From: Hyphochytrium catenoides
Taxonomy: Eukaryota; Sar; Hyphochytriomycetes; Hyphochytriales; Hyphochytriaceae
Direction: 5' to 3'
DNA: 16,858 nt
Assembly: GCA_900088475.1 (NCBI GenBank)
Contig: FLMG01001444.1
Span: forward strand, 39,146-56,003
A model generated the notes under the pieces. That model saw only the letters and a program-made list of their open reading frames with translations. It was not told the origin of the DNA and searched no databases. Positions 1 to 12,000 of the stretch are shown here, in pieces. The position numbers were made by a program, and so were the translations under genes. The stretch's first letter is position 1. Every line of letters begins with the position of its first letter.

Positions 1-32
<32 letters not shown>

Positions 33-58
33 AGAGAGAGGAGAGAGGAAGAAGGAGG
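1..58. repeat. GA microsatellite at window edge
   Basis: Almost uninterrupted (GA)n, decaying into GA-rich sequence. It sits exactly at the left end of the window, and the right end stops in (TC)n, so both edges may be assembly breaks in simple sequence. Confidence 0.95.
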
Positions 59-362
59 ATGATAGCAAGCCGCAAAGACAGCAAACTTCTTTTGGCAGAT
101 TCTCCCCGCCTCTAGCGCACTATACCGAATATAGCTATAGCGTTTGTTTCATTAGCCGACGATAACTGGACATAGCTCTGCTACAGTAAAATGTTCTGCC
201 CTAGCTTCACCGGAATTAGTGTCTACCAGATGAAAAATCCGACTCCTCCTTCCGGAGACAATGCCCGCTGCGCGCAGCATCACAAAGGATGTAAGGAAGA
301 TTGTGATCTTTCCGTTTTTCTTCAGACAGCAAGAGTAGGACGTTTCTCCCATTCAGAGAAAA

Positions 363-470
363 GTAGAGACAGAGAGAGAGAGACCGAGAGAGAGAGGGAG
401 ACCGAGAGAGACACAAAGAGAGAGACAAAGAGAGAGACAAAGAGAGAGACAAAGAGAGAGAGAAAGAAGC
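363..470. repeat. GA-rich interrupted microsatellite/minisatellite
   Basis: Runs of (GA)n are interrupted by ACC and then by a near-perfect 12-nt unit of the form GAGAGAGACAAA, repeated about four times between roughly 405 and 460. Long open frames cross it on both strands, but they consist only of RE/TE/TK or SL repeats and are not credible proteins. Confidence 0.9.
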
Positions 471-1090
471 ACAGACCAAGGAACAGAGGAAGCTTGAGCT
501 CATAAGCAAGAGCAAAAGCAAGAGAAGCTCTGAGAAGCTTTATGGCGTGAACCGTGATGAGGTCCGTCCTGCGTGTAAGCTAAGATCTTGGAAGACGAAG
601 AGAACGAGAAGATACCTACTCTAGCATTGTGATCGTAGTCTTATAGAATTGAGAGCAAACGATGCTGTCTCTCGCTGCAAGACGCTGTGGAAGGCTCTCG
701 CGAGTGAGAGACGTGAAGAGAGGACGAGGGACTGTTCTCTCTTCGTTTAGAGGGATAAGTCACATTATTCCTCCATGCCGAAGAAGAAGAAGCCAAAGCC
801 AGTATTCCCCAATAGCGTGGATAGCTGGGCCTTCCTCTTCTTCCTCTAACAGCCAAGGTGGGACCGAGCTTACCCTCCTATAGATTTGATGCAGAGAGCT
901 CCTGGCATCTTGTCTCTCACATGTGCTCTCACTCTCCTCCTCTTCTCCCTCACTCTCTCCCTCACTGTCGCACTAGTAACTTGCCTCTGCCCTCGTCAAA
1001 AGCTTGCTCAGGCCCGCTGACTGCTCGCATCCTCCCTCTCTCTCTCTCTCTCTGTGTGTGTGTCTCCCTCTTGATGTCTGCTGGAGCAGG
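471..1090 (+). other. 5' flank of the kinase gene, no firm gene
   Basis: This stretch should hold the promoter and 5' leader of the downstream kinase. I see no clear TATA box. A 73-codon ATG-started frame at 662-883 begins MLSLAARRCGRLSRV and is rich in Arg and Ser with no acidic residues near its start, which resembles an organelle presequence. I could not find a strong, phase-compatible splice joining it to the kinase exon at 1091. It may be an upstream exon, an upstream ORF, or chance. Confidence 0.4.
1034..1063. repeat. (CT)n-(GT)n microsatellite
   Basis: A run of CT dinucleotides passes directly into TG dinucleotides about 30 nt upstream of the proposed kinase start codon. It lies either in the 5' leader or in a polypyrimidine tract of an undetected upstream intron, because CAG at 1087-1089 immediately precedes the ATG. 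Confidence 0.85.
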
Positions 1091-1450
1091 ATGTCTCTCT
1101 CCTCTCCCTCGAACGTCTCTCACGCTTTCCTCTCTCCGTCTAAAGGCTCAAGTCCAGGTCCTGCACTAGCGGGCACCCTCGCGGCATCTGTCCTCCTGGT
1201 ATCTTCCTTCTCTTGCCTCAGCTATACCACCAGCAGTGGAGGGGCAGTGGCAGAGGGAAGGGCCACTACCGCCCTGGATAGAAGGAAAAAGGGAAGCGAA
1301 AGGGATATCTATGATGACTATGAGCCGCTTGAGGAGATAGGCAGCGGAGGTAAGGGGCACCCAATCGGCTTCATGGGCATTAGGGATGATAGACGCAGCC
1401 CCGCGTAGAGGGAGAGAGAGCACGAGGGAGAGAGAGAGAGAGAAACTGAC

Positions 1451-1482
<32 letters not shown>

Positions 1483-4400
1483 CTAGGTTAGGGTACAATC
1501 AGCGGTGCCGGATGCAAGATTTGTCCCCTACCTGACAAGCCTCTCCCTTGCAGGCTTCTCTGTCGTGAGAAAAGCGAGGTCCAAAGTGACCGGGGAGGTG
1601 CGGAGAGCTCTCTTCTGCTGTGTCATCGCCCTAATAAGTCTTCTCATAGATCTACTTATCTCTTCTCTCTTTAATTCTCGCTCGCTCTTGCTGGTGTCTC
1701 TTCCTTATCTGACTCTGATTAGCTGTGTACTTTGGGCAGATCGTGAGGAGTGACCGTCTTCCCATTCTGTTTCTCTACAGATTGTTGCGGCAAAGTTCAT
1801 TGACCTTAAAGCTTCGTCGAAGATAGACGTTACTGCCGAGGTAGACAGTTTTCTCTATTCCATGAAGCTTTTCTCAGTAGAAAGAATCTCTCTGACTCTG
1901 TGACAGTCCATCTCGTTGTCCAAGAGACTTCTGACTTCACTTTGTTTATAGCGGACCTCGTCGAACTCTTACCCTTCATTTCAAACGTCACCCTTCCCTG
2001 CTTTGATGGCCACGTCCTGACGCCTTTCCATGTCTCACAGGTAGAAGTGATGCGCCGATTGGGGATGCATCGCCACATCGTGTCCTTGCACGAAGTCTTT
2101 GATAGACCGGGCCAGAAAATCCTCATCTTAGATCTTGTACAAGGAGGAGACTTCTTTGATTACATCGTTTCAAAGGTGGCGCCCTACCGTCTATACTCAT
2201 CACCTCCTCCTACGTTCCTTCTTCATCGCTAGATTATTGCTTTCCTACTGATGTCTGTCTAAGTTCTCCACGATTTATGCCTAGAGGTTGAGGTTTAGGG
2301 TGCTTCCCCCTGGTAACCCCGAGCACGTCGGCTTTTATGATGTCCTGTACCTCTCCCTCACTTCACTGTCACTTCACTGTCATCTGGCAAGCTCGTCTCT
2401 CTATTGAGATCGTTGCACACTGACCTTCTTACTTGCTATGTCGCTACAATGCCACTTATCGTCAGGGCTCTTTGTCAGAGAAGGATGCCAGCAGCCTCCT
2501 CCGACAAATTGCGTTAGCGCTCAATCATATCCACAAGTGTGACATTTGGTGAGCCTGCGACCGCGTGCTGCTCGCTAACTTCGATCCTAACTGTTGCCGT
2601 CCTACTCTACTAAGGCTGGTGAAGTGACGTGCGGGATTGTATCCGAGCTGTCCTTCTGTTTAATGACACCACATTGACATTACACCTTGTATCCCTTCAT
2701 GGGCTTGTCCCATCTGGGTGGAGGCTCTATTACTCTCTGTTTTCTTTTTCCTCTTCCCTTCTTGGCTTCCCGGTTTTCCAGAGATGTCTGGTCCTCCTCT
2801 GTTGGGATGTCTATGAGCTTGGATAGTTTGACTCCTCTCTAACTGCATTTTGCCTTATGGGCATGCTAAAATCTATAGCCACTTGGACATCAAGCCGGAG
2901 AATGTGCTTTTGGTGAACAGAGAAGCCCCAGACCCACTCATCAAAGTCGCGGTAACCGCTCCTAGCCACTTCTAGGGCCCTTCTATTTGTTACTAGTGGG
3001 ATCCGTTCCCAATAGTTCCTCTGTCAATCCATTGATGGCGTCAAAGTGATAAAAATCCCTTGACCACTGTGCGTGACGCCTCTTTGCTTCTCCCTAAAGC
3101 ACATTTCACTTCGCTCTCTAAAGGCGCTGTTACAACTCTTTGCAGGATTTCGGACTTAGCCGGATCCTCCCACGAGGACAGAAAGCATATGATGATTCCC
3201 CCGATGGGACGTGGTAGGTAATGACGAGACGGGAAAGGAGATCTTCATCAGTGTTTTTGGCCAATTTTGCATTCTCTCTTCCACTCTGTCATTAACCCCC
3301 CCCCCCTTCCTCTCCAAGGGCACACTTCGTCTGCCAAAAGTGGCCTCGTGTACTTCCTGCCGCTCACCGTCGTTCGATGTAGGGCTTACTGGGCTCCGGA
3401 GATTATAAGGCGTCGACCGTTTGACCAAGAGGTTGACATGTGGGCTTTCGGAACCCTGGTATAAGTCGATGGGGCAGTGATCTGTTGGCCTCTCACTAAT
3501 TTCTCCTCTATACCTGTTCCTTTCTCAGGTTTACATAACTCTGACTGGAGTCCATCCTTTTGATCCCAAAGGTGATCTCTGTGATGCCGCACTGGTTCAG
3601 CGAATTGGGAAAGGCAAATATGACAGTAAGAAGCCCTTTACGCTCCTTCCCTAGCTGAGTCCCATTTAAAACAATGCAGTTTATCCCTTTAGAATACTCT
3701 GAGTTGTCATTGTACAACTCCATGTCTATCTGTCCTTTCAACTGCAGCCCTGGCTTCACCCTAGCATTAGCGCAGCTCATGCTTCCATCTTTTGAGTCTT
3801 GTACATCACTGATGAGATGATTCCTCCTGGCATTCCGCGCTCATCTGCCTCCTCTCTTGCATTGCAGAGGAAAATACATGGTATAAGCAGTTGTCACCTG
3901 GTGCGAAGGATCTAATTGCTAAGCTCTTGGAGATCGACCCAGATCAGAGACTTACGGCCAAAGCGGTAAGCTAATGGGACTAACAGGCGCGCTTGTCGGT
4001 GGACAGTAGATGCCTAAAGGAGATTGGCTGTATGTGCCGAGAGGACAGAGAGAGAAAGTGCTGCGCACTAGCACAAAGGGCATGATGAGACCTCGATAGC
4101 TCCCTCCATACGCGATTATCACCAGCTCCATATGCCCTCATCACTGCCTGTACTTGATCCTCAATGACCAGGCTCTGTCGCACCCATGGCTCAAGGGAGA
4201 AGCCCCAGAGGCGGAGCTTGATGGAGAACATGCGGAGAGACTCCGAAGCTTCCAAAGGTTGCGTCAGCTGCGGGCAGAGTTCACCGCTGTCATATTCGGT
4301 TGTGGGCAAATCAAGAAGAGAGAAAGGAACAAAGAAGAGCAAGTACAATTCTTCAGTACGTTTCGTTGCCCGTTTATCATCAAGTGCTAGGCTTTCGGTC

Positions 4401-5680
4401 CATCGTCTTAGCTATTCTGCAATGATTACCCTTGCCTTTCAGAGCTGTACCTTCTCCGATACAGATGTTCTCACTTCTGGCTGAAACACGCTCCATCATT
4501 GCTCTCTCTTTCGGTGACTTCATGCAGGGGAGAGTATGTCACCGCATCTGGTCGAAATCTGCAAGGGTGCGTTTGGCGTCTTTGACAGTGATTCAAACGG
4601 CTTCGTAACCAAGCAGGAACTTGGAGAAGTCTTTCGCAAGCTGGGGATGGAACTGTCCACGTGAGTTAAGCGGTGGAAGGAAGGGAGAGATAAGCAGCAC
4701 TCGTAGAGTGATCACTAAGCTTTGCCCATTTCTTCCCCTCCGCCAGGAGTGTCACCTATCTACAAACACTCGAACTTCCATTAGCTCTCGCTACCCTCCG
4801 TCTGTTTGGGCCTTGCCCTTGCCGTCTTGTTGCGCAAAACAACTAGTCGCTTCTCTGCTTTAGCTACATCTTCGAGGGCTTTCACGTGGTGCTTCCTGCG
4901 GTCAAAGATCCGTTGCTCGCTTTCCGGCGTAGCCTTCTTCGCCTCCCTTGGTGAGAAAAAACACTCTGGTTTTCAGTAGCTAACGACTTGCCGTTACTCT
5001 CAGGGAGGAACTTAACAACCTTATGGAGGAAGGAGACATCAATAAGGACGAGGTTATTTCCTTCGATGAGTTTCTCGTAATGGTGATGAGCAGAATGACC
5101 AGAAGGTAAGAAGAGTTCCCGTTACGCTGTCTACAGAGATCAGGCATGGCTTGTCTCCTCGTAACTTACTCTATGCGCCTGCATGTTCTTGTTTGCTCGG
5201 GTCCTTGACCTGGCTTCACATTTGCTCAGTCTTTGATCCTTGCAGGGTCCGTAGTTCCAGTCTGGTTGTCTTTTCTATCCCTCTGAACTTCACTATTCTT
5301 TTCAGAGGAGTACCCACAGAAGAAGATCTGCGCGCAGCATTCTCTGTCATGGATGAGAACGGGGACGGCTTTATCTCAGCAGATGAACTGGAGCACGTCC
5401 TTGCAGGTGAGCAGGGGACAATGTAGATTCCACTTTCTCATTTAGCTCCACTAAGTTCTCCATGGATACTAAGAAACTTCTTTTGCCCTCACATCCCCTG
5501 GGGATCCTTTCCTCCTCTCCTCATAACCTTTTGTCTGCTCTTGACGGATCAGTGCTGGGCCGTAAACGCGGAGAAGATGAGATTCGCGAGCTGATGAAGG
5601 CGGCGGATGTGAATGGAGACGGACGGATTGACTACAAAGAGTTTGCGTCGATGATGTCTACAGCTTTACCAGCAGCTTAA
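1091..5680 (+). CDS. Calcium-dependent protein kinase with four EF-hands (CDPK-like), 15 exons, 546 aa
   Basis: A Ser/Thr kinase predicted to be switched on by calcium through its own C-terminal EF-hands. Exons: 1091-1349, 1554-1597, 1781-1840, 2041-2175, 2466-2548, 2879-2951, 3146-3213, 3383-3458, 3529-3625, 3868-3965, 4172-4355, 4528-4660, 5004-5105, 5306-5406, 5553-5680. All introns are GT-AG and codon phase is kept throughout. 1091 is the first ATG in the open frame of exon 1. Kinase domain, about residues 77-340: glycine loop GSGGFSVV (84-91), VAAK lysine K106, helix-C Glu in VEVMRRL, catalytic loop HLDIKPEN (195-202), DFG (219-221), WAPE (244-247), and HPWL closing the domain. A charged junction (about 340-393) follows, the expected place of an autoinhibitory segment. 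EF-hand loops: 412-423, 448-459 (Glu instead of Gly at position 6), 487-498 and 523-534, all with acidic position 1 and Glu at position 12. Odd points: HLD instead of HRD, and a hydrophobic stretch (25-45) in place of an N-terminal myristoylation glycine. The family call is firm. The exact start and the 3' end of exon 11 are less certain. Confidence 0.93.
1407..1482. repeat. GA microsatellite in kinase intron 1
   Basis: (GA)n with a few interruptions, about 60 nt downstream of the first 5' splice site. It lies wholly within the intron at 1350-1553. Confidence 0.9.
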
Positions 5681-6082
5681 CAGCTTAATAAATATAGGCT
5701 TATCACCCTTTTATCCCCCTTTTTAACGAACTTTTACGGTTGAGCTTCTTCCTGACTTCCTCTCTCTTTCTTCCGCAGTTGCTATCTAAGCTCATCTCAA
5801 CCTCACTTACATAAGGTCAGAGCTAAGGGCGCCAAAGACAGCTTATCACATCCCACTGTTGCCCATATTCCTTCTGGTCATTTCTATGACCTTTAGCCCT
5901 AGCTCTCCCTCTTATCAGAAGCGTCTCTTGCAGCTCGCTCGCCTAATCTATCAGCAAGGGTTAGGACCTACTCTTGGCTCTAGCTCCAAGAGAGCCAAGT
6001 CTGAAGGTGGGAAGGGCAGAGAATGGAAGAGCACGATGATATTCCTGCAATTGCTGTGACCTTGGAGGAAGTACAGCACTGA
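5681..6082. other. Convergent intergenic region (3' ends of kinase and COG4)
   Basis: About 400 nt separates two converging stop codons. The region is pyrimidine-rich on the + strand. I see no gene, RNA structure or repeat. It must hold both 3' UTRs and both polyadenylation sites. Confidence 0.7.
5687..5692 (+). promoter_or_regulatory. Possible polyadenylation signal AATAAA
   Basis: A canonical AATAAA begins seven bases after the kinase stop codon. This is unusually close to the stop, and many protists do not use the hexamer, so this is only a candidate. Confidence 0.3.
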
Positions 6083-9000
6083 TCATTTGAGCTGCAGTAA
6101 CACGATGTCTGCCGATTCGAAGTCCACTCTGAGGCCTGGCAAGAGGAACAGCCAAGAGGAGCCTGTAAGATTGTGACCAGCTTACGTTCCTGGACTGTAA
6201 CCTACCAAGAATGGCTTTTACTTCCTCCTCTTCTAGAAGCCACTTGGAGTTTCCTATCATATCTTCGTTCCAAAGCTCCACGATATCCTCCAGCCTGTCC
6301 GGGAGTGACGCTTCTCAGTGAAAGAGCTTGGACGCGGCAAACTCATATGGATCTTGAGAGAAGAAAGAACTATAGAGCTGACAGAGGAAACTGTCGATAC
6401 AGAGAGCGAGGCTAACAGGAAGGAAGGTTTAACGCCTCTTAGTCATGACAGAACGATACTAGCGCCGGTCGAACGCGCGGCGGATTGGTCCAAGGCAGAA
6501 GACAGAAAGACTCTTTGACTGTCGGTCAGCAGACAATCACGAGAGGAGACAACGATCTAGAGACACGAGACGACGATTGACTGTTGTTCCCTCTCCTACC
6601 TGTCAATCTTCAGAATCTCGCAGATGGATGAGAGCCGATCGAACCGGTCCTTAATTCGCTCGGGGTGCTTGTGATTAAGGAAGGTGAAGATGGCACGGAG
6701 ATCCTTGTCCAGCTGCAAGGCGCCCAGCTGCACCAGCCAACAGCAACGACATTTAGAGGTTACACCGGGGATATGGATGCCCAGAGGAGAAAGACCAGAG
6801 TTGCAGCTTACAGGGTTAAAGAAGCCGTTTTTACCTGTGTGAACCTCTTGGTCATAATGGTTGCTTCAAGCTTACTTATGACGACCTCCACCAGACAGTC
6901 CAACATCTCCACAAAGTTCCCTTCTGAGAGCTTATTCTTCAGAAAGACAAGATAAGTCAGAGATGCAGCTCATCCTTGCCTTCGCGTGACTGTTTCCCCC
7001 AACTTTGCCGAGGCTATTTTCTCTCCCATCTGTCTGTTTATCCTGTCTCTGTAGCTTTTGTTCGCTCTATTCCCCAGAGTCTAGCAAGAGAAGCAGTACG
7101 GACCTCGTACATAGCGACAAAATTCTCCAAGTCCTTGACAAACCTTTGCGCGAAAGGATCATTAACCTAGAAGTAGGTGAGGAGGAGGTTACTCGCTTGA
7201 CACTTCAGGAACATGTATGTGCTAAAGCTCTATCGGTTGGAGGAAGGGCTTCCGCAAGGTGGTCTCACCTCGTTCATGGCAAATTCTTCTTCTGATATGT
7301 CAAAGTGTACAGAGGCATTAGGCTCTCGAAGGGCTGAAAGAAGAGAGTGGACCCAAGGTTCCAGGAGGGAAGTAACCTTCTTGAAGGCAGTCTGTACACC
7401 AAAGAGTTAGGCAATATCGGGAAAAGTTTTTAAGTTTCTCCGATCGGGGAAGGGGCACACAGCAATCTGAAAATGAGAGAAACCTGACACAGACTGGTAA
7501 TTCTGCCAGAAAGGCGATAAGGTAGACATAAGTTCATAAGAGCTCAAGCAGAAACGATTTACAAAAAGATGAGTTCCATCAAGAGAAAGAGGCCGGTTGA
7601 GAGAGAGGGCAGTAGATATGCCGGGAAATTCAGCAGCTCTCTTAGAATGACATACCTTTAGAAGGTTTCTAAAGGCTTGCGATGTTTCAGTAAAATTCCC
7701 AAGACAGCTAGAGGTGCCACCGTTCAAATAGAAAGTGTCCGGGTAAGGTCATAGGTGCAGTGGGGAAAGAAAGAAACGAGCAATTCAAACGTACGTTAGA
7801 AGAGATGACGTATGCGATACAACGAGCAATTGCATGCAGACGGAAACGAAAGCGAATCCCCGTAGCCGTGGACGGAAGGAACGCCGTCATGCTTGTCGGT
7901 GCGGCCATTCTTACTCCTCTATGTTGCTTTTGCAATCAGCCTCACCTGTGGAGCTTCTGGACATCCTTTTCATCATCAAAGACATCCTTTACTTCTTCCT
8001 GCAGGCTAGTACGGAGCTCCTCGCTGAAAATAGCGGCCATCTGCATGACATAGGTTGTGATAAGATAGCTTGTCGCCGAAAGAGGAAGCGGTAAGAGTGA
8101 TGGCCTTGAGGTGCAACCAAACCAGAAGGTAGATGCTCAACGTTGATTCCGAAGAGCCACGATCCTCAAGAACTACCGACTTGACGAAGGTCATAGTGCT
8201 CTTACCTCAATGTTGTTTAGTGTAGTTATTATGTTCTCCAGCTGAGCTTTAATTGGGTCTACGTCCCCGCCTATTGCCAAAGTACTAGGAATAGCAGAGA
8301 GTTCCGGCAAAGATTGTAAGAAGCAGGGAGAAAAAGCAGCATTAGTCAACGTGGTACCAGCGCATGCCCCCAGGAAGGGGTTATAAGAAAGAGACGTCGT
8401 CCTATGCCGAGTTTATGCCGAGTCTATCGCGCGGACAAAGGGTACGAACAGCATAAAGAATGACATTGGCCTCCGATTGAGCTACCAAAGATAGTGATAG
8501 CAAGGTAGTGGGATGTTGACGAAGGGAATGTACCAGCTTATATAGCATCATCACCAAGAGGGAATATCACAACCGGTGGAGAGCAAACAGTTAGCATTCT
8601 AAGCCTTTCACCTCTTTTTCGGCAGGTTCACGCTAAGATTCTGAAGGGCATCCTGCACCTTGTCCACATTTCCAATATTCTTCTTCAGCTTGGCAAATTG
8701 CTGCTGGACCTGCAACTGAATCTATCGACAAAGGGCATGCAAAGGGGGAAAGAGATAAGTAACCCAGTCGGTGCCGGAAGCCGTTATAAGCTTTCCTAGA
8801 CTGTCTAGAGTCCATACCTGGCTTTCCTTGTAAGGCGTTATCTTCTTCACCTGATGAAGCCGAACCTGTGTCGAGTAGAAGTCAAGGATTGTCAACACTA
8901 GTTTGAGGGCGGCCCCCAGTTAATGAGGATAGGGGCGGAGCAAATGACTCAAGAGAAAAGGCAGGCACATCTGGCGGACCAAGGCAGTTGTAGGTACTCG

Positions 9001-12000
9001 ACAGACCAAGGAAAGTTCCATGGCGATCATAGCAACCCACCCGCAGTAGCTCTTCTAGCTCTGAGCTTAGCATGTTATTGATGTGATTCAGGACAGCCGC
9101 CGTGCTGCCGGTATGAGGAGAAACGACGCCAAGACGTTTGTATGCGTTAGAATCGGGCCTCAGAAGCAGAGCAAATATTTCGAATGAGGTACTGCTAGCC
9201 CAAAACATGACAAAAACAACAAGCTGACTCAGTTGATGAGCCATGAAAAGAATGGGTAACCCAGGAGATGGTATAGCGGCCCCAGGAGCAAGACGTACCT
9301 CAAAAGGTGTCCAGAGGCAAGCGCTCTCCTGCCCGACTTCTTCGAGACAAAGAAGATGTCTTCGACCACAGTTGAGCTGTGTGTCGAGGTAGGCTGAGGC
9401 AAAAAGATGGTCCATCAAGAGATAAAACAACGGCCAAAGGGGAGAAGCACGCATACATGGCAGAAAGCTTGTTAAATAAGGCTAGACAGTGTCAACTTAT
9501 AATATCTGGGCACTGAGCATCGTTACAAGCCTTGATCTAATGGACGTCCAGGGTAGACAAACGCGAAGAGGATTTACTCACCTCGTCTATTCGTCCTGCC
9601 TTCCTGGCACTTTCTACCAGTAGAACATTCTCTAGCACTGAGTACTGGCTTGCTAGCTCAGAGACGGCCTTAAGAAGAGAATCAGACGAAGCAGGCTACT
9701 CAATAGATGCGGCGTGGTGAAAGTGACAACACAATCCCCGTTTCCATAGAGGAGAAGGAGGTCGACAAATGGCATGGAAGGGCAAAAGGGTGGAGAGGCT
9801 GCAGCCTGAAGGAGGAAAGAAACGACAATTTTCAGGCCTTCTGTCAATGCAGTCATACCCGGTCGAGCCCTCCTTCTTCAGGAAGCTGGTATTGCACTCT
9901 GCCGTCTGTGATGGCTTTCCTCGCCTCGGCGTACTTTCCTTTGACAAATCTATCGTATATTGCGGTGTGCTGGCAAACGATGGCTATCTAGAAATGTAAC
10001 AAGGCAGCGCCAAAGTGAGAAGAGACATAGAGCAGTCTAAGGGTCCGTAACTGGGGCCCTAATGACGGTCAGTCAGTGCAAGAAGAGAATATTGAGGAGT
10101 CTGAGTGTAAGGCGCCCAAGCAAGAGGGTTTCAGAGAGAAGGTGGAGCACCTCGTCAAGCAGCTGATCAAGTTCCATTAGTGCCTTCGTACTGTCATGAT
10201 CGGACTGGTCCTCTGACTCGAACCTGTTTTCTGAAAGGAAGCTTCCCGGGCCCTTCATCCTTATATACTGTTGGACTAGCTTCGAGGTAACGCGATCGCA
10301 AAGGGAATGGAGCTACAGGGTAATAAGGACACGCAAACGAGTCAGACCAGAGTTGAGAAAGCTCAAAGCACAAGGGTTTTCTAGGTAGCACGTTCTATCA
10401 AGGTTGTGCTGATAATCTTGCAAGCAAGGGCAATGTGCTGATAATCTTGCAGGCAAGGGCAATGTTTTGTTATGCATGGGCCGTTGCCGTCTAATGTCCC
10501 CTCTTATGGCTATGTTACGTAACCTATGGCTTTCTTGTCGAAAGGCCTCTCACCTCTACAATCAACGCACATTCGCCTTGGACGCTGTGAAAATGCTTTG
10601 CCATTGTGGGCTCGCTCTGCTGCACAAGCGAGGCGGTCGCATTGAAAGCTTCTGAGAGACGTGCAAGTATCTCTTGGGTGGAAGTTGGCAGCCCAGCTTC
10701 GGTTTGTTGACTCTGTAGTTCCGCCTGAAGCTTTTCTTTCAGGTAGTTTAGGTACCGCCTGAGGCCCTAAAGGGCGAGCAAACAGCGGAGACACATGAGA
10801 TAATCGACGAAACGTTTGAGTTTGGTGCTGAGAGAGACAGTGTGTAGCAAGCCATTCAGCTTAGCTTGAAAAATAGAGAAAAATAGAGACAGAGATAAGC
10901 TGCGCCATGAGGGATAGAAGCGCTATCATGGAGGGCGATGTGAAGGGAGTCTATTCAAGAGAGAAAGAGGGCAATCAAGGAGATAAGGACGTTAACAGGT
11001 AAGCAGCTGAAAGAGAGTACAGAGAAGCCTAGTACATCTTCTGCCATGCCCAGATTCTTGAAAAGTGTAGAGTATCTTGTGACATCGGCTGCATTGTTGG
11101 AGTCCACACTGCTCTCAAAGAGGGAGATGACAATATCCTTCAGGCGGGATTCCGTCTCCACCATCAGCTGAGAAGAAGAAAGGTCCATATTGATCAGACA
11201 GTCAAAGGAAAGAAACTAACGGCGATAGTGATATAGGCAGGCGAGGGTCGTGGCGCATAGCGGGCAGAGAGAAATGGCTTCATTTCCGTAAGGGCGCGTA
11301 ACAAGGCAAAGAGAGTCAAGATAAGGAGACGAAGCGGCAAGGGGTCGCCATAATGAAGATTAGGCTTTGGAGCCACACCTGTTTGTCCTCAGGGCTTATC
11401 TTCAGTAGTCCTGAGCTCTCCACCTCTCTAAACCCTCCAACAAACTCCGCAGCCCTTTCATAGTCCTGAGCCGCCAGCGCCTTTTGCACGCCTTCGACAC
11501 TCTCTTTGCAGTTGATGAGAAGGTCAACTCTGGAGAGAGTCTAGAAGAAGAGGTGATCAAGACTGAATGGGATAAACAGGAGAAGAGAGGGAGCCGTCAC
11601 AGGTCACAAAGCAAGGAGAGCAGGCGTAGCGCGCCACGAACAGTAGCGACTTCAGACATATGGGGAGATAGGAAGGGCTAACCAGAAAAAATTCGCGTAC
11701 CTTCTGAACACGGCTCTGAGCGAGATCCAGCTGACGAACTGCACTCACCACCTAAGGGAAGGAGAACGAAAAATATTGAGGAGATCCGGTCTCTTACAAG
11801 CAGGTACGCAAAGAGGGACGGTGGAAAACAGGAGATGTCATTGGAGAGGGACAGCGAAATTAATAGGAGCGGACCTTGAACGAAATGGCAATAGGTAGAG
11901 AGTACGCAGAGGGGTTAGGAGATGTAGAGCAGAAGCATACGACAGCGAGAGAGAGAGATTTAGCCTTAGCGAAAAAAGCACTAACACTTCTCTATTACCT

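Noticed and set aside
191-521. Overlapping frames on both strands across the GA repeat
   Set aside because: They are made of repeat-encoded RE/TK or SL tracts, with no splice context and no other support.
545-590. CTGATGA-like motif (GTGATGAG) suggesting a hammerhead ribozyme
   Set aside because: The first core position does not match, and the GAAA core and flanking stems are absent.
7784-8094. Two + strand frames sharing the string ACRRKRKR
   Set aside because: The DNA of the two is not similar, and they lie over COG4 introns and exons on the other strand, so the match is coincidence.
8882-9454. A 190-codon minus-strand frame, the longest uninterrupted one in the COG4 region
   Set aside because: It reads through two COG4 introns. 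Only its part at 9104-8998 is in the COG4 frame; the rest (for example the segment with LVVFVMFW) has no family resemblance, while splicing restores the conserved protein.
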